A stretch of 64,000 bases of DNA. Origin: Piezodorus guildinii. Its lineage: Eukaryota > Arthropoda > Insecta > Hemiptera > Pentatomidae. The translations under genes were made by a program, and so were the position numbers. Below the pieces are notes generated by a model. The model was not told where the DNA came from and searched no databases. It was given only the letters and a program-made list of their open reading frames with translations. Within the stretch, counting starts at the first letter, position 1. Each line of letters starts with the position of its first letter. The stretch spans positions 153,015,474 through 153,079,473 of the forward strand of contig CM041293.1 in NCBI GenBank assembly GCA_023052935.1. The letters run 5' to 3'. Shown in pieces: positions 32,661 through 44,600 of the stretch.

Positions 32661-33660
32661 TATATGGGAAAAGTAAAATATTATCATATAAACAAAAAGA
32701 GACTGAAGAGAATGACGTGTTTTATTTTTTCACTTATCATATGAGCTATTTTTTTTTTTTGAGTGAAAAGATTGAAAAAGGAGGAATTTGAATAAATAAT
32801 AGTGAAACTGTGGATGTTTCGCTGGAGGGTATTCCAATAAAGAGTGGAAATAGCAAGAAAGAAGTGTTCATGTATTTCAGTTTTAGGAGAAGTGATACAG
32901 AGGTCAGAAGGTGACTGGAATGTTATTTCTTTTGATTGGATTGAGGATTTCAATAGCAGGGTATTGTAGATATATTTGGTAATAAAGTTTACTCTGTTAG
33001 CCTATTAAAATAAAATACTCAAAGTGGAATAATTTTGAGTATATGAGGCCTTCGTAATTCCAGGCTACTCTAAAAAAATATTAATTAATTGTGAAGACTG
33101 GTTGTTTAATAATGAATGTGGACTGTATTTGGAATAATCAGTATATTGTGCTATTATGTTACAAAGAGAATGTATAGACAAAGAAATATAATTAGGTTTA
33201 TTATTTTTTAGTAATTTTGAATAAGGTTAATTATAACTATTGATAAACAAAGCTGGCTGATGATTCTCCTCTTGCATCCACCGCTTCTCTTCGGCCTAGG
33301 CAGGCGGTGCCTATTTTTTAGGCCTTCATATGTGCGAAAATGTTCTGGGTGAAGATGTATAGGCTTTTCTAGGGATAATGGTGGTCACTCTCTGGTCTCT
33401 CATGATCCTGTTCTTATCTTGTGTCTACCTGAGGATTAGGTCTTAGGTACCCCTAATTGTGTTGCTGCATGCTAGAGGGCAGCACAAGCCATTAGTTAAG
33501 ATTCAAGTTCCCTGAAAATATTAAGTACTCAGGAGGAAATCTGAGTTCTTTTTGTACTTCCGAGTCACCAGCTGGACTTAAGTCTATACAGCTTCGTTAC
33601 TTCTGTGATCTGATAATTTGAGTAACATAGCCCATAGTTTTACATGTGAGTATTTTCCCG
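32661..33660. other. Unassigned; contains a less AT-rich segment
   Basis: The segment 33250-33620 ('cggcctaggcaggcggtgcc') is richer in G and C than its neighbours and could be a LINE 5' leader, but has no frame I recognise. Confidence 0.35.
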
Positions 33661-33759
33661 TCTCTAGAATGTAGGGGAATGGCAATAAGTCTATGTGATC
33701 ATTTTATAATTTTTAGCTCTGATTTATAAGATGACATATAGATACTACTGGAAAGGATA

Positions 33760-34250
33760 ATGAATTGTTTTATTAGATTCATCTTTAGAGCTCCCAGGCT
33801 ATCCAGAATCTGCAACAGGTATGGTCAACTACTTTCTCAATGGCAATATTTCCAAGAAGAATATCTATTCCGTATCTTTAAGATAAAAACCACCTTACAT
33901 ACTACACATAATCATCTCTTGTTCCTTTGCCTAATTCTTTAAACATGAGATCCCAGCCCTCTAACTTCTATATTCCTTCTCAAAAAACTTCATCCATTAA
34001 AAAATCCATTACTTTGCATTCCGCTTCATTCTAGAATTCTATACCTACCTCTATACATAAAACATCATTATTTATTAGTTTCATTTGAAAACAAATTACT
34101 CGTTTATTTTATCAGCCTTCAATATTTCTTATACATGGAAACATAAATAACGTTACTGCTCTAATTCTATTCTTATCTATTGGCCACTATAAATATGTAA
34201 ATATAAAAAACTTTGTTTTCATCTGTTGTTCAATGATTTTAGTGAGCAGT
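33760..34250 (+). pseudogene. Non-LTR LINE C-terminal scrap
   Basis: The plus frame reads APRLSRICNRYGQLLSQWQY, FKIKTTLHTTHNHL and then SASF-stop-NSIPTSIHKTSLF, again the 'WNSLP' region with TAG in place of Trp. Confidence 0.55.
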
Positions 34251-34499
34251 ATAGTAGTAACTCACATGTTCACGTGTTCTTTTTTATTACTCTATGTCCT
34301 ACTTTTATAACTATGTCATAGAATTATAACATTTTTTTTTTTTTTTAGCCAGACAGTATAATTAGTTTTTGTACACCAGTATTATTTGTAGGTAATTTTT
34401 TTTTCTTTTTCTTTCCCATGTTTATTCTCTTTTGGGAGAGCAGTTGAACTTGACACTTTATGATGTTTTCTTCTTTTTTCTTTCAAATTCTTTTCATAC

Positions 34500-35440
34500 A
34501 TTCATTATGTTCTTTTTCCGACCATTTATAATTAGTTCTTTTCAGTGAAGAATCTACTAGTGTGATCTTTAATGATTTTCCTAAAACGTTCTCTATTGTT
34601 GATGCCATCTTTTGTAATTCCCAATTCTTTAAGATCCTCTTCTGTTTCATTGATTGTTTTTACTTAAATTTGTTATTTCAAAGATTTTTCTTGTGAGCCT
34701 ATCTTTCTCCATCCTACAAATATGACCATAAAATCTCATTCTTCTTGTTCTAAGGGTATCTGTTATTGTCTCAATGTGTTTGTATAACTCCTTTGATGGA
34801 CACTTTATCCAAATTCCTTCCTGAAAAACTGGACCATATATTTTCCTTGGAATTTTTCTTTCCTGCTTTTCAAGTTCTCTTATTTTTGTGTGACCATAAA
34901 TCACTGTCGTTTCTGAAGCATAAAGTGCTTCAAGTGGAACCACTGTGTTATAATGCCTTAATTTTGCATTCACTCAAATAGATTTTTATTGTAATGGCTC
35001 CATCTGAGCTTATAGTTTTTTTGTAATTTTATGATTCTGTTTTTATTGGCTATTGTAGTTAGTCCTGATGGCTGGATGATCTCTCCTACTTTCCTGTAAC
35101 GAGTTGTAATGGGGAAATTTTTTATATGTTTTCTCTCTATAAATTGAGTCTTTTCATATGAAATTTGCAAACCAGTTTTTTGTGCTATTTTGTGTAATTT
35201 TTCCAGAGCATCCTTAGCTTCTTCTCTATTGTTCGTGAGAATAGCTAAATCATCTGCAAAAGCCAGACATCTCACATTTATTCTTTCATCTTTTTTTCCC
35301 CGAGTCGTATTCCCTTCCCGTCCTTTTCCTATGTTTTTACAATTTTTTCCAGAATGATGTTAAACAAAAGAGGGACCATCTCCTTGAGGGATTCCAGTTT
35401 TGATTTGGAATGCTTCCGAAATTTCTCCCATAAATTAAAC
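34500..35440 (-). pseudogene. LINE RT and C-terminal domain (RTE-like), broken
   Basis: On the minus strand, from 35440 down: a damaged GIPQGD block, CLAFADDLAILTNNREEAKD (catalytic FADD), QKTGLQISYEKTQF, then after a frameshift NAKLRHYNTVVPLEALYASE, RKIPRKIYGPVF and RRMRFYGHICRMEKDRLTRK. One frameshift near 34972 splits the two main frames. No N-terminal part remains. Confidence 0.8.
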
Positions 35441-36096
35441 TTTTAATTGGTACTTGTTGAAGTTTTTTTGAAGTTTGTTACTTAATTGTACATATTTGTT
35501 GTTCTTAAGGACTATGTCCCAGAATAAAGATTATTTTCTATTTCTATTTCTATTCTAATAATTTCTCTGTTTTTCAGTCAATTTTGAATTCTTCTAAAGT
35601 GTTGAACAGAGTTTGATGATTGAATCATAAGTCTTTCTGTATTTGTAGGTAATAATATAAAATTAAAATTTACTTTCCTTCTTTCAAATCTAAATGAAAT
35701 AAAAAATTTCCTTTAAAAAAAATCTTTACTTTTATTTATAATTTTTAATGAATGCTCTAAAAGTGAAACTATAAATATAAATAATGCAAAATATAAAGTG
35801 CATGAAAAGTTTATGTATCTGTATCTCAAAGTTGGTTATGTTTTGATTTTTCTTTTTAATTTGTCGAATATCCTGCTTTTATAACTCAAGCGTAACTGTA
35901 TTTTTTAAAAAAAATTTTGTACAAAAGGCTTTGTTTTTGCACAGTGCTGTTATTCTTAGGGGATGAATGTTTATTTTATAATTTTACTCTCATTATTTCT
36001 TTTATTATACTTTTTTTTTTTTTTATTACTTACTATTTTAGCATTTGATTGAAAATGAAGTATTTCAAAGCTCATTAGTCATTTTATAATGTAATA

Positions 36097-36127
<31 letters not shown>

Positions 36128-36248
36128 TTGCTAATCATTTAGCTGTTCTTGCAATTAATTTTTAATATTTTTTTTGTAACTTTAACTTTACATTACAAAC
36201 AATATAATACAGTATTAGATCATAGTAATCCTATTGGTTTAAACTTAT
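35441..36248. other. Unassigned; LINE 3' end trace
   Basis: Around 35495-35560, 'aaggactatgtcccagaataaa' followed by CTATTT repeats resembles the 3' end at 15.6 kb. The rest is AT-rich with T-runs (36007-36024, 36101-36126). Confidence 0.4.
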
Positions 36249-37160
36249 TACTTTCACTTACTATATATAGTAAGGAAAGTATTGCGATCGTGAAAATTTT
36301 CGAATTCCAGTTTTCAACGGAAATACACGTTTTAGGGTCCCCTGAGTCCAAATAACCAAGTCCCGCAAAAAGGTCTGTGTGTGTGTGTGTGTGTGTGTGC
36401 TGTGGTAACTCCCGGGCGGAAACGGTAAGTCCTATGAAACTGAAATTTCATATTTAAGACAACTATACGCCCGAGACGTGACAAAACTTTTTTCATCAAA
36501 ATGAGCTTACCAGAAGAGGCACTTTATACCATGCATTTTGCACCTTTTTTCGATTTTCTCAAAAACGGTTCGACGATTTTGATTAAACTCGCTATATCGA
36601 TGTAAAATTAAATGGGCTTTAATATCATGTAGGTTTTATTTGGATAAACATGGTCTGACAGGGCTTAAATGCCGATATTTTAAATTTTCTTCCTCTAAAG
36701 TACCTTTAATTTTTTAGATTCAATAATAATAACTAGATTATCTTGTTAGCGCTGATGAAAAACAGGTAAATATATAAATTGAATAAATTCGATACCCAAC
36801 TAAAGGAGAAAACAGAGAAAATATTATTTTAATGCAATTTTTCGTTTTTAAACATAAGAGCAGTAATATACATGAATGATATACCGTTGGAAAGCTAAAG
36901 ATTTTAGAAAAAATATCATCTCATACACAAGCTTTTAGAAGTTAATGGAGAGTGATGAAAAGAAGATAAATCTAACTGATTATTTAAGATAATAATATAA
37001 TAGATTTTTTAATAAAACACATGTTTCTATATAAATTCAATTTAATTAATTCTTTAAGAGTTGCACGTATTTTTATCTCTAACTGTATTTGAAAATTCTT
37101 TCATTGATTTTAAAAATGGAGGTAAGTGAAAGTCGTGTGTTGCCCGCACCAGATTTTTTT
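36249..37160 (+). repeat. F1 repeat, best full-length copy
   Basis: Starts TACTTTCACTTAC, followed by the perfect 18-nt palindrome CTTACTATATATAGTAAG (36257-36274), and ends 'gtgttgcccgcaccag' plus T-run. A (TG)n tract lies at 36374-36400. About 0.9 kb, non-coding. Ends contain the inverted pair CTTTCACTTAC / GTAAGTGAAAG. Confidence 0.9.
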
Positions 37161-38590
37161 TATATTGAAATAAAGTGTTCTTGATAATATCATAGAAAAC
37201 TTGTGAAACAAATATTAAATGTGTTTTCTGAAAGAAATTGTTTGAGAAAATTTAGGAAATAATTTCTTTAGTTACGCTTTAAATTAATGTAGTTTGTATA
37301 ACGGTGAAGCATTGTAGTTAAAAATCAAAATACTTCTCAACTGGAATGTTAGATTTATCTAAAAAATTTTAGTTAAATATGGAAAAAAAATGTTGTTCTG
37401 TTAGGGAAAAAATGTTATTAAATATTTAATTTTTACTTATCATTAATTAACTATTATTTATTAGTTGAGACTTTTAAGTGATTTATTTTTGTTTTTTTAC
37501 AGTAATGGCTGAAAAGTTCTTTTTTCCTAAATGCCAATGCAACCAACAACAGTACCAATTAATAAACATTCAGATTAAAGAAAAAAATATTTGTACTAAA
37601 ATATCCATCCCCTTTTATTAAAAATAAGTTAAAATACTTTGATTATTTTTCATTTGCAGGCTTATAATTTAATTAAATCATTCCATGATATTTTTTTAAG
37701 CATTTATACTCATTATTTTTGCTTAATAGACAAAAAGAAAGTGAATGAAACCAATATATCTATTATTACTTACATGTATGTTGATGGATTAGTTCCTTAG
37801 TGAAGAGAATGATAGGTTTGATAGACTCGAAATTTTCCATATTTTCATGAAGTTGTTTTGTCACTTATATTCTAGCAATTTACAACTAGGACAAACTCTT
37901 GCTTTGGTCCCTTGATTATTAATTGATCTAATTGTGATCTGATTAATTCCAATCATTTCAGTCAGTAATCCCAGATCTCAAGGAAAACAAGTTGTCAAAT
38001 GGATGAAGAATTTATTTTGATGTCATTTTGTGAGATATTATGTAATTCAGGTAGGTACAGAATACTGGTTTACCAATAGAATAAAATACTGTATCGGCTC
38101 TAGCTACACAGTTTTCTGTAGTGCAATTTACTTTACAATGAAATGGAATAATTGACTCGTTTTAAATATTACTGATATAATTATCTAGAAAATACGGTTA
38201 ACTAAAAGTATATCCGTTAGGAAGTTCATAATAATACAAATAAACATAGTCAGAAAAATAGTAATAATAAAATCGCGAGTAAAAAGCTTCATTTTCGTTT
38301 TGAGAAAAATGTCGTTTCTTTACATTATTATCTTTCAATTCTTTTTTTAGTGATTGATGACTACATAAAATATTTTGATGATCTAATAATCAAATATTAA
38401 ATATGCTGTGATACTGAACAACAGGATATAGGATTAATACCACATGATATTCACACCACATCAAGCATCAAAAAAGTATTTTTAGAATAACTAATGTCTT
38501 TAACTTGATGATTCTTATTATAAATATAATACAATATTCAATGTTGCACATATTTCCCATTTTTAGTTTTTGAGTAACAGATTAAAAACA
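37161..38590. other. Unassigned AT-rich DNA
   Basis: 1.4 kb without a feature I can support. An ATG at 37504 after 'ttttttacag' opens a 38-codon frame but has no partner exon. Confidence 0.4.
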
Positions 38591-38597
38591 ACACAAA

Positions 38598-38604
38598 AAT
38601 GCAC

Positions 38605-38644
<40 letters not shown>

Positions 38645-40968
38645 ATATAGAATATAAAACCATGAATCAAATTTTTTTCTTGCCAATAGTTTTGTGTTCC
38701 AGTAATTTTGAGTCATCTTCGCTGGCGAAAACATGTGTTTTGGAAAATCTTTCTAAAATATGTAATTTTTTAGATTTCAAATCAAAACAAGAACTAACAA
38801 TAAGATAAGGCCATGCTTTGTATATTATGTCCCTGATCTGATGTGGGTAACACACGAATTTCACTCCCCTTTCTTGTTAAATTCAATTTAAAGATTTTTA
38901 AACACATTTAGAGACGAAAAAGAATTGAGACTTGATTTCCAAAAGGTACTAAAGGACATTTTTTTCAAAGTTGATATTTTCACATATTTGTATTCTAATG
39001 GTTTGGTTTTATCTAAATCCGTCATCAAATTTTATCCAAGAAACATAAAAATCCTTAAAAAAAGTCTTTAAAAATTTCATTTCATTCCAAAAGGTACTAA
39101 ATCCACATTTTATTTCATTCCAAAAGGTACTATATCCATGTTTCGTTCCAAAAGGTACTATATCCTATGTAAACAGATATAACCTTTCCCTTCATTTCCT
39201 TCCAAAAGGTACTATATTTCCAAATATACGGCAGAAGCAACTAATCCCGTAATATATCACCATTAATTTATTGTTTTCATCATTTTATGCATTTTTATTG
39301 GTTCATTGAGCACGTCTTGAATCACCGCTATTATTTTGATCACTGGTTTTAACCTAATAATCAGTTTTTAGGCTATTTGAAACAACTTAGTTGCGTCGCT
39401 TTGGTTCTTTTAGGTTGTCAATTAAATTAAGTTTTTTCATAGTATTTCTTCTTGCAGCAACATAAATTTGGTTTAAAATTTATCAGAAACTCACATTTTA
39501 ATAGAATAATGGTATTTTATGCAGCAAATAGTTGGAATTAGCATTCCACGAACTTGCTAAATATGTGAAGAAAATCCGCGCCTGATCTAACTTAGTAGTC
39601 GATTTTTTTATGTAAAATAAAAGCTCAAAAGTTATTATTTATCAGTATCTATGGTTAAATATTGTATACACGTCGTTAATAATATAATTAAATTTGCTAA
39701 ATTCACACAAATAGTAAATACAAGTTCAAAACAAACTTCATAATTACATACTTTCTTATTATAGTGCCATAAATAGATATATTGTCCTTTGAATATTCAC
39801 TTTCTTTATGAATAATAGATAATCAATGTAATTAACCAACAAAGAAAGATGTTTCTCAGAGGGAGAATAACGAAATATACATAACTTAGTAATTAACGAT
39901 ATAAAGACGTTAGTTATCGGCAATGTTGGATCCAGGAAGGTTATAGTGACTGTTACCAACTTACCTTCGTTATATTCTTCCAAAAAGTACTATATCCCTT
40001 TTAATTCGTTCCAAAAAGTACTATATCCATGTTTCGTTCCAAAAAGTACTAAATCCATATTATATTGTTTAAAAGTCATCGGAAAAGTGCAATAATTTGG
40101 AAAATGAGTTGGTAACACCTTTATAAATCAACTTTTGATTTTAATAAAAAAAGAGTCACGTAAATTAGGCCAATAATAAATAAATGACAGATTTTTGCGT
40201 TTCCTGTAAAATTCTCTAAAGTGGATATAGTACCTTTTGGAAATCAACGTCTCAATTGTTAAAGAATAAATTAGATTGAATTTCCATCAAAACATGTGTT
40301 TTATCAAATAATCTATCACATTATTATACATGCATACATCCCTAAAACGTGTATCTCAGTTGAAAACTGGATTTATTGTGGAAAATTTTCGAATTCCAGT
40401 TTTCAATGGAGATACACGTTTTAGGGATGAATGTGTTTTGTTACTGGGAGAAGGAATTATCAAAGAATTGAAATCGAAAGAAACACAAAATGATAATTTT
40501 CAAAAGATACTTTTTTATTCAGGCAATTCAACCCAACTGTACAAATCAAAATTAAATACATGTTATATTGTTCATAATATTATAAAAATAATTAAAACAC
40601 CTCTAAAATACATATGTATGTATAATAATGTTTATTTGATAAAACACATGTTTTGATGGAAATTCAATCTAATTTATTCTTTAACAAATTATTTTTCGTC
40701 TCTAAATGTGTTTAAAAATCTTTAAATTGAATTTAACAAGAAAGGGGAGTGAAATTCGTGTGTTACCCACATCAGATCAGGGACACAATATACAAAGCAT
40801 GGCCTTATCTTATTGTTAGTTCTTGTTTTGATTTGAAATCTAAAAAATTACATACATTAGAAAGATTTTCCAAAACACATGTTTTCGCCAGCGAAGATGA
40901 CTCAAAATTACTGGAACACAAAACTATTGTCTAGAAAAAAATTTGATTCATGGTTTTATATTCTATAT

Positions 40969-41000
<32 letters not shown>
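38598..41000. repeat. 2.4-kb foldback (inverted repeat) structure
   Basis: The outer arms 38598-38922 and 40690-41000 are reverse complements, as are 40258-40320 and 40618-40688, and the inner pair 40337-40378 / 40387-40430. Each outer arm encodes nearly the same short frame (MKFVCYPHQIRD, WPYLIVSSCFDLKSKK), at 38864-38667 minus and 40749-40934 plus. Its ends and a segment 'gaaattcgtgtgttaccca' resemble the F1 3' end. AT repeats cap both sides. Confidence 0.85.
38927..40253. mobile_element. AATT-flanked TIR element, copy 2
   Basis: Inserted in the left arm of the foldback, AATT on both sides (38923-38926, 40254-40257). Inside, eight direct copies of TTCCAAAA(G/A)GTACTAWATCC-type modules occur (near 38937, 39089, 39118, 39147, 39202, 39980, 40010, 40039), plus the inverted terminal one at 40222-40245. 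No protein-coding frame. Confidence 0.85.

Positions 41001-41035
<35 letters not shown>
40983..41035. repeat. (AT)n microsatellite
   Basis: Pure AT tract capping the right foldback arm. The left arm starts with a shorter (TA)n/(TAA)n tract at 38605-38643. Confidence 0.95.
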
Positions 41036-41038
<3 letters not shown>

Positions 41039-41039
41039 A

Positions 41040-41228
41040 TATACGTGTATGTATGTATAATAATGTTTATTTGATAAAACACATGTTTTGATGGAAAATC
41101 AATCTAATTTATTCTTTAACAATTTATTTTCGTCTCTAAATGTGTTTAAAAATCCTTAAATTGATTTTAACAAGGGAGCTGAGTGAAATTCGATTTTGCC
41201 CATATCATATTTTTTTTTTTCGTATCAG
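41040..41228 (+). repeat. F1-related 3' end, direct copy
   Basis: Nearly repeats 40610-40775 ('gtatgtataataatg' to 'gagtgaaattcg'). Confidence 0.8.
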
Positions 41229-41375
41229 TTGTAATAGAAGTCGGGTAGATATTTTGAGTATTATTGATAACCATTTATAATGCCTAAATCAGCCTAGAAT
41301 AGGTTGTAAATGTTGATGTTGTAACTAATAGAATTATACGAAGAAAAGGTAAAATAAATAAAGACTTTGTTGCAA

Positions 41376-41620
41376 CTATATTAATATATTAAATTGCTCT
41401 GATTCATTATCTATATGCTCATTCTTAAATAGTTGTATATTTCCACATTCCATGCGCACGCAGGAAAAGTCTATGCTGACCACAGTTCTCAGAAGTGCCC
41501 GGGCGCATAAATCGATTTGGAAACAGTCTGACGATTTTGATTGTGAAATTTCAAAATATGAAATCTTCAAACATGCTTCTTTTTGTATTGGATTGGGGAT
41601 CATGATGCACATCTTTCCGA
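41376..41620 (-). CDS. Gene B exon 6 (terminal, 245 bp)
   Basis: Acceptor 'ataatgttccag'. TC completes Phe with the T of exon 5, then 80 codons to TAG. Same length as the last exon of gene C. It has extra cysteines (CFQ and MEC) that could form a further disulphide. Confidence 0.87.
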
Positions 41621-44600
41621 CTGGAACATTATATATGAAAATGCATTAATAATGGTTTATAATATAACAGTAAAATTAAAATAGAGGCATGGACCAATGT
41701 GTATATTTATTTTTGTATATTTCTACTTTCATAATACAATTCTTTTTTATATGAAATTCTTCTACTTCTCATATACGTGATTATAATACCTTCCGACATT
41801 CAAATTCTTCTATTCAAAAACTTCTGTCCATTCGATTTCCTTAGAATCCTTACATCTAATTTCCATGAAGGGTGTAAATACAAAAATTGAAAATCAAAGA
41901 AAAATTAAATGCAATGCTTGGTTATTTTTTATTGTTTTCTATTGTTAATTAAATAAGCATTTATTTTATTTTTTTTAGTCTAGGTCATCAGCATGATGAT
42001 TACTATGGTTACTTATTTAGTCTTTTTTTTTTTAATTATCAATTATAACTAATTTTAAAATCATTGGTTTTTAAAGTTACATATCTATTTATCATCTTCA
42101 TTTTTTTATTATTTATCTTATTTTTCTTATTTCTGTTTACTGTATTTTTTAATTTTGATAGCACACTCTTAAACGTTCTTAAGCACACCAAATACCAAAG
42201 TGCACATTTATTGCCTTATGTATTATTCTAAAGCGACATGTCTTAACATTATGATGTTAAATCAATTGTTTTTCTCTTTGGTGATAAAGGAATATGAATG
42301 ACTCCGGTCATAAACCAGCATCAAGTAACTAAAAACTTTCTTGGATGGAAATTCTGTTTTAGCAGGTGCCAAGGATGCTGATCGGCGTCGATTGACATAC
42401 ATGATCCACTTTCATTATCGGTTTGCGAAGGACCCAGAAATCGAGTTGTTTTTTTGTGTTTTTTTTTTTTTGCTTTCTAGATTTATTTTAAGTGCCTAAA
42501 AACGGTTATATTACATCTACCTTGCTCTGACTGTTTTATCATGGTGTTCTTCTACAGCTTTCTTAAGATTTTGGCCTTACATTGATGTTTGAAACCGTTC
42601 ACAGGGCCGATATTCAATCATCGTATCTCCTAAAAAAAAATTTTAAAACAGCCATGGATGGTTTTCTTTTTAGGACCTTCTTCACCGAATGTGTAATTAG
42701 TATTCCTCGCAGACCTCTTAGGAGCGATTAAATTAACATATCAAAGCCCGAAAGGTGCGTCTCAATGGTCGGAGCCCAAGCCATTTTCATTGGAGAGAGG
42801 CGTGAAACAAGGAAATATCTTCAGACCAAAATTGTTTATTGTATTTATGGATGAAATCCACAAAATATGTAGGAGAAGAACAGCTTGGAGTGTGGTCGGT
42901 TTATGGAACATGAGAACGGTGCAAGTTCAGGCGTTTTTATATGCAGACGGCATCGTGCTGGTGACAGACTGAGGAAAAATGCATTAGGCCATTTTAGAAT
43001 GGCAAGAAGAACTCGCTCGCAAAGGAAGGAGTATTAACAGCCGCAAGAGTAAGGTCATGACTGTTGTCAGAGAGGAAGTGAATGTGGACAATGTACGAAT
43101 AGAGAGCAATGGAGAAGTAATAGAAAGTGTGGATTCCTATACCTACCTTGGTACAATTTTCAATAAATCTGGTGGAATATACGGAGAAGTGTCTATTTGA
43201 ATAAATAAGGCAAATAATATTTACTACCAGACATGCAATACCACTGTAGGAAAAAAGGGAGGTAGATATGGACATCAAACTCCATATTTTCAAAGCAGTA
43301 TTTCTCCCAACCTTATAATACGGCAGTGAAAGCCGGTTTACTCAAGAAAAACAATTGAGCACAATTACGACTGCTGAAATACGATTTCTGCTAAGAATAT
43401 AAAAAACTCAGAGGGACAAGATAAGAAATGTAAGAATAAGGGAAGAGCTTCAGATCCTCTCAGTGAAATCAGTCATAGAACACCGACAACTCCGATGGCC
43501 ATGTATGTAGAATGGGGAAAGACAAAGTGCCAAGAAAATGTATGGAGGAGAGGCCAACAGGTAGAAGACCACGAGGCAGACCTAGAAGAAGTTATCTGGA
43601 GCATATCCAGCGGCTAGGTCTGGAAAGAGGGAAAACACTGGCTCAGATGAAGATGCATGCTATGGACCGAGATGGGTGGACCAAGTGGCTTAGGGCTCCT
43701 CCACGCTGTAAGGCACAGGGAGGAAGAGGATTATTGTGTGTTTATGTTTATACAAATTAATAATCCAGAGAGGTAAAACGGTTTATTATAAAGAGGGTTA
43801 GTTAGAAGAAAGTAAAAAATCCTGTATTACTTTCCAATATTTTTAGTTAGTAACTAAAAAAAAAAATCCTCTACTACTCCTGAAGGATCTCGGTAGGTTC
43901 CGTACATAATATAGATAGATTCGTACAGTTTTTAGGCCTTTGGCTGTGCAATGGGGTGATTAGGCCGAGATCATACTCAGCCGCCAGATTTTTTACAATT
44001 TTTGTATATCCAAATTACAAAGGCTGGGTGGGGCCCTAGGGCCCTAGGAAGGTATCTCTATCCCAGGTTCGCCCCACGTCTGAGTATAATTTAAGTATAA
44101 TTTTTTTTTTTTTTTTTTTTATTTATTGAGAAATATTACGATTCGTTACACAATGAACAGTAGTAATAGTGATATAATACACATTCATGCAATATATACA
44201 GACAATAATGATAAAGTCAAATTACATAAAATCGGAAATAAATAAATTCAAATATATACAAAAAAAAAAACAACAAGAAACAAATCAAAATAACAACCTG
44301 TAGTGGAGATAAATACAAGTTGGGAAATAAATAAAAATCATACAAGCAAACTTAACTATATACAATCAGCCAAAGAGACCCTAGACTCGGCTGCTCCCTC
44401 CACAAGTGAGGGGAGATGCCGAATCCAAGAGATCCCAGCGCCTCTCACTCAGCGCTTCACTGGTGTAAGCCAGTGGAGGCCGAGATAGGGCGGAATAGCC
44501 ACAAACATACAGTACATGAGAGGAGGATCTGACCAGTGTCAGAACTCCAGATAAATGTTTACAAAACGTCGCGGGGCCACTGCTGTTTCAATCTTCGAGG

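Noticed and set aside
37504..37620. Plus-strand ATG frame after 'ttttttacag' (MAEKFFFPKCQC...)
   Set aside because: No donor, no partner exon and no family resemblance; likely chance.
39089..40060. Spaced repeats TTCCAAAAGGTACTATATCC resembling a CRISPR-like array
   Set aside because: Spacing is irregular, the genome is eukaryotic, and the motif is the terminal repeat of the AATT-flanked element.
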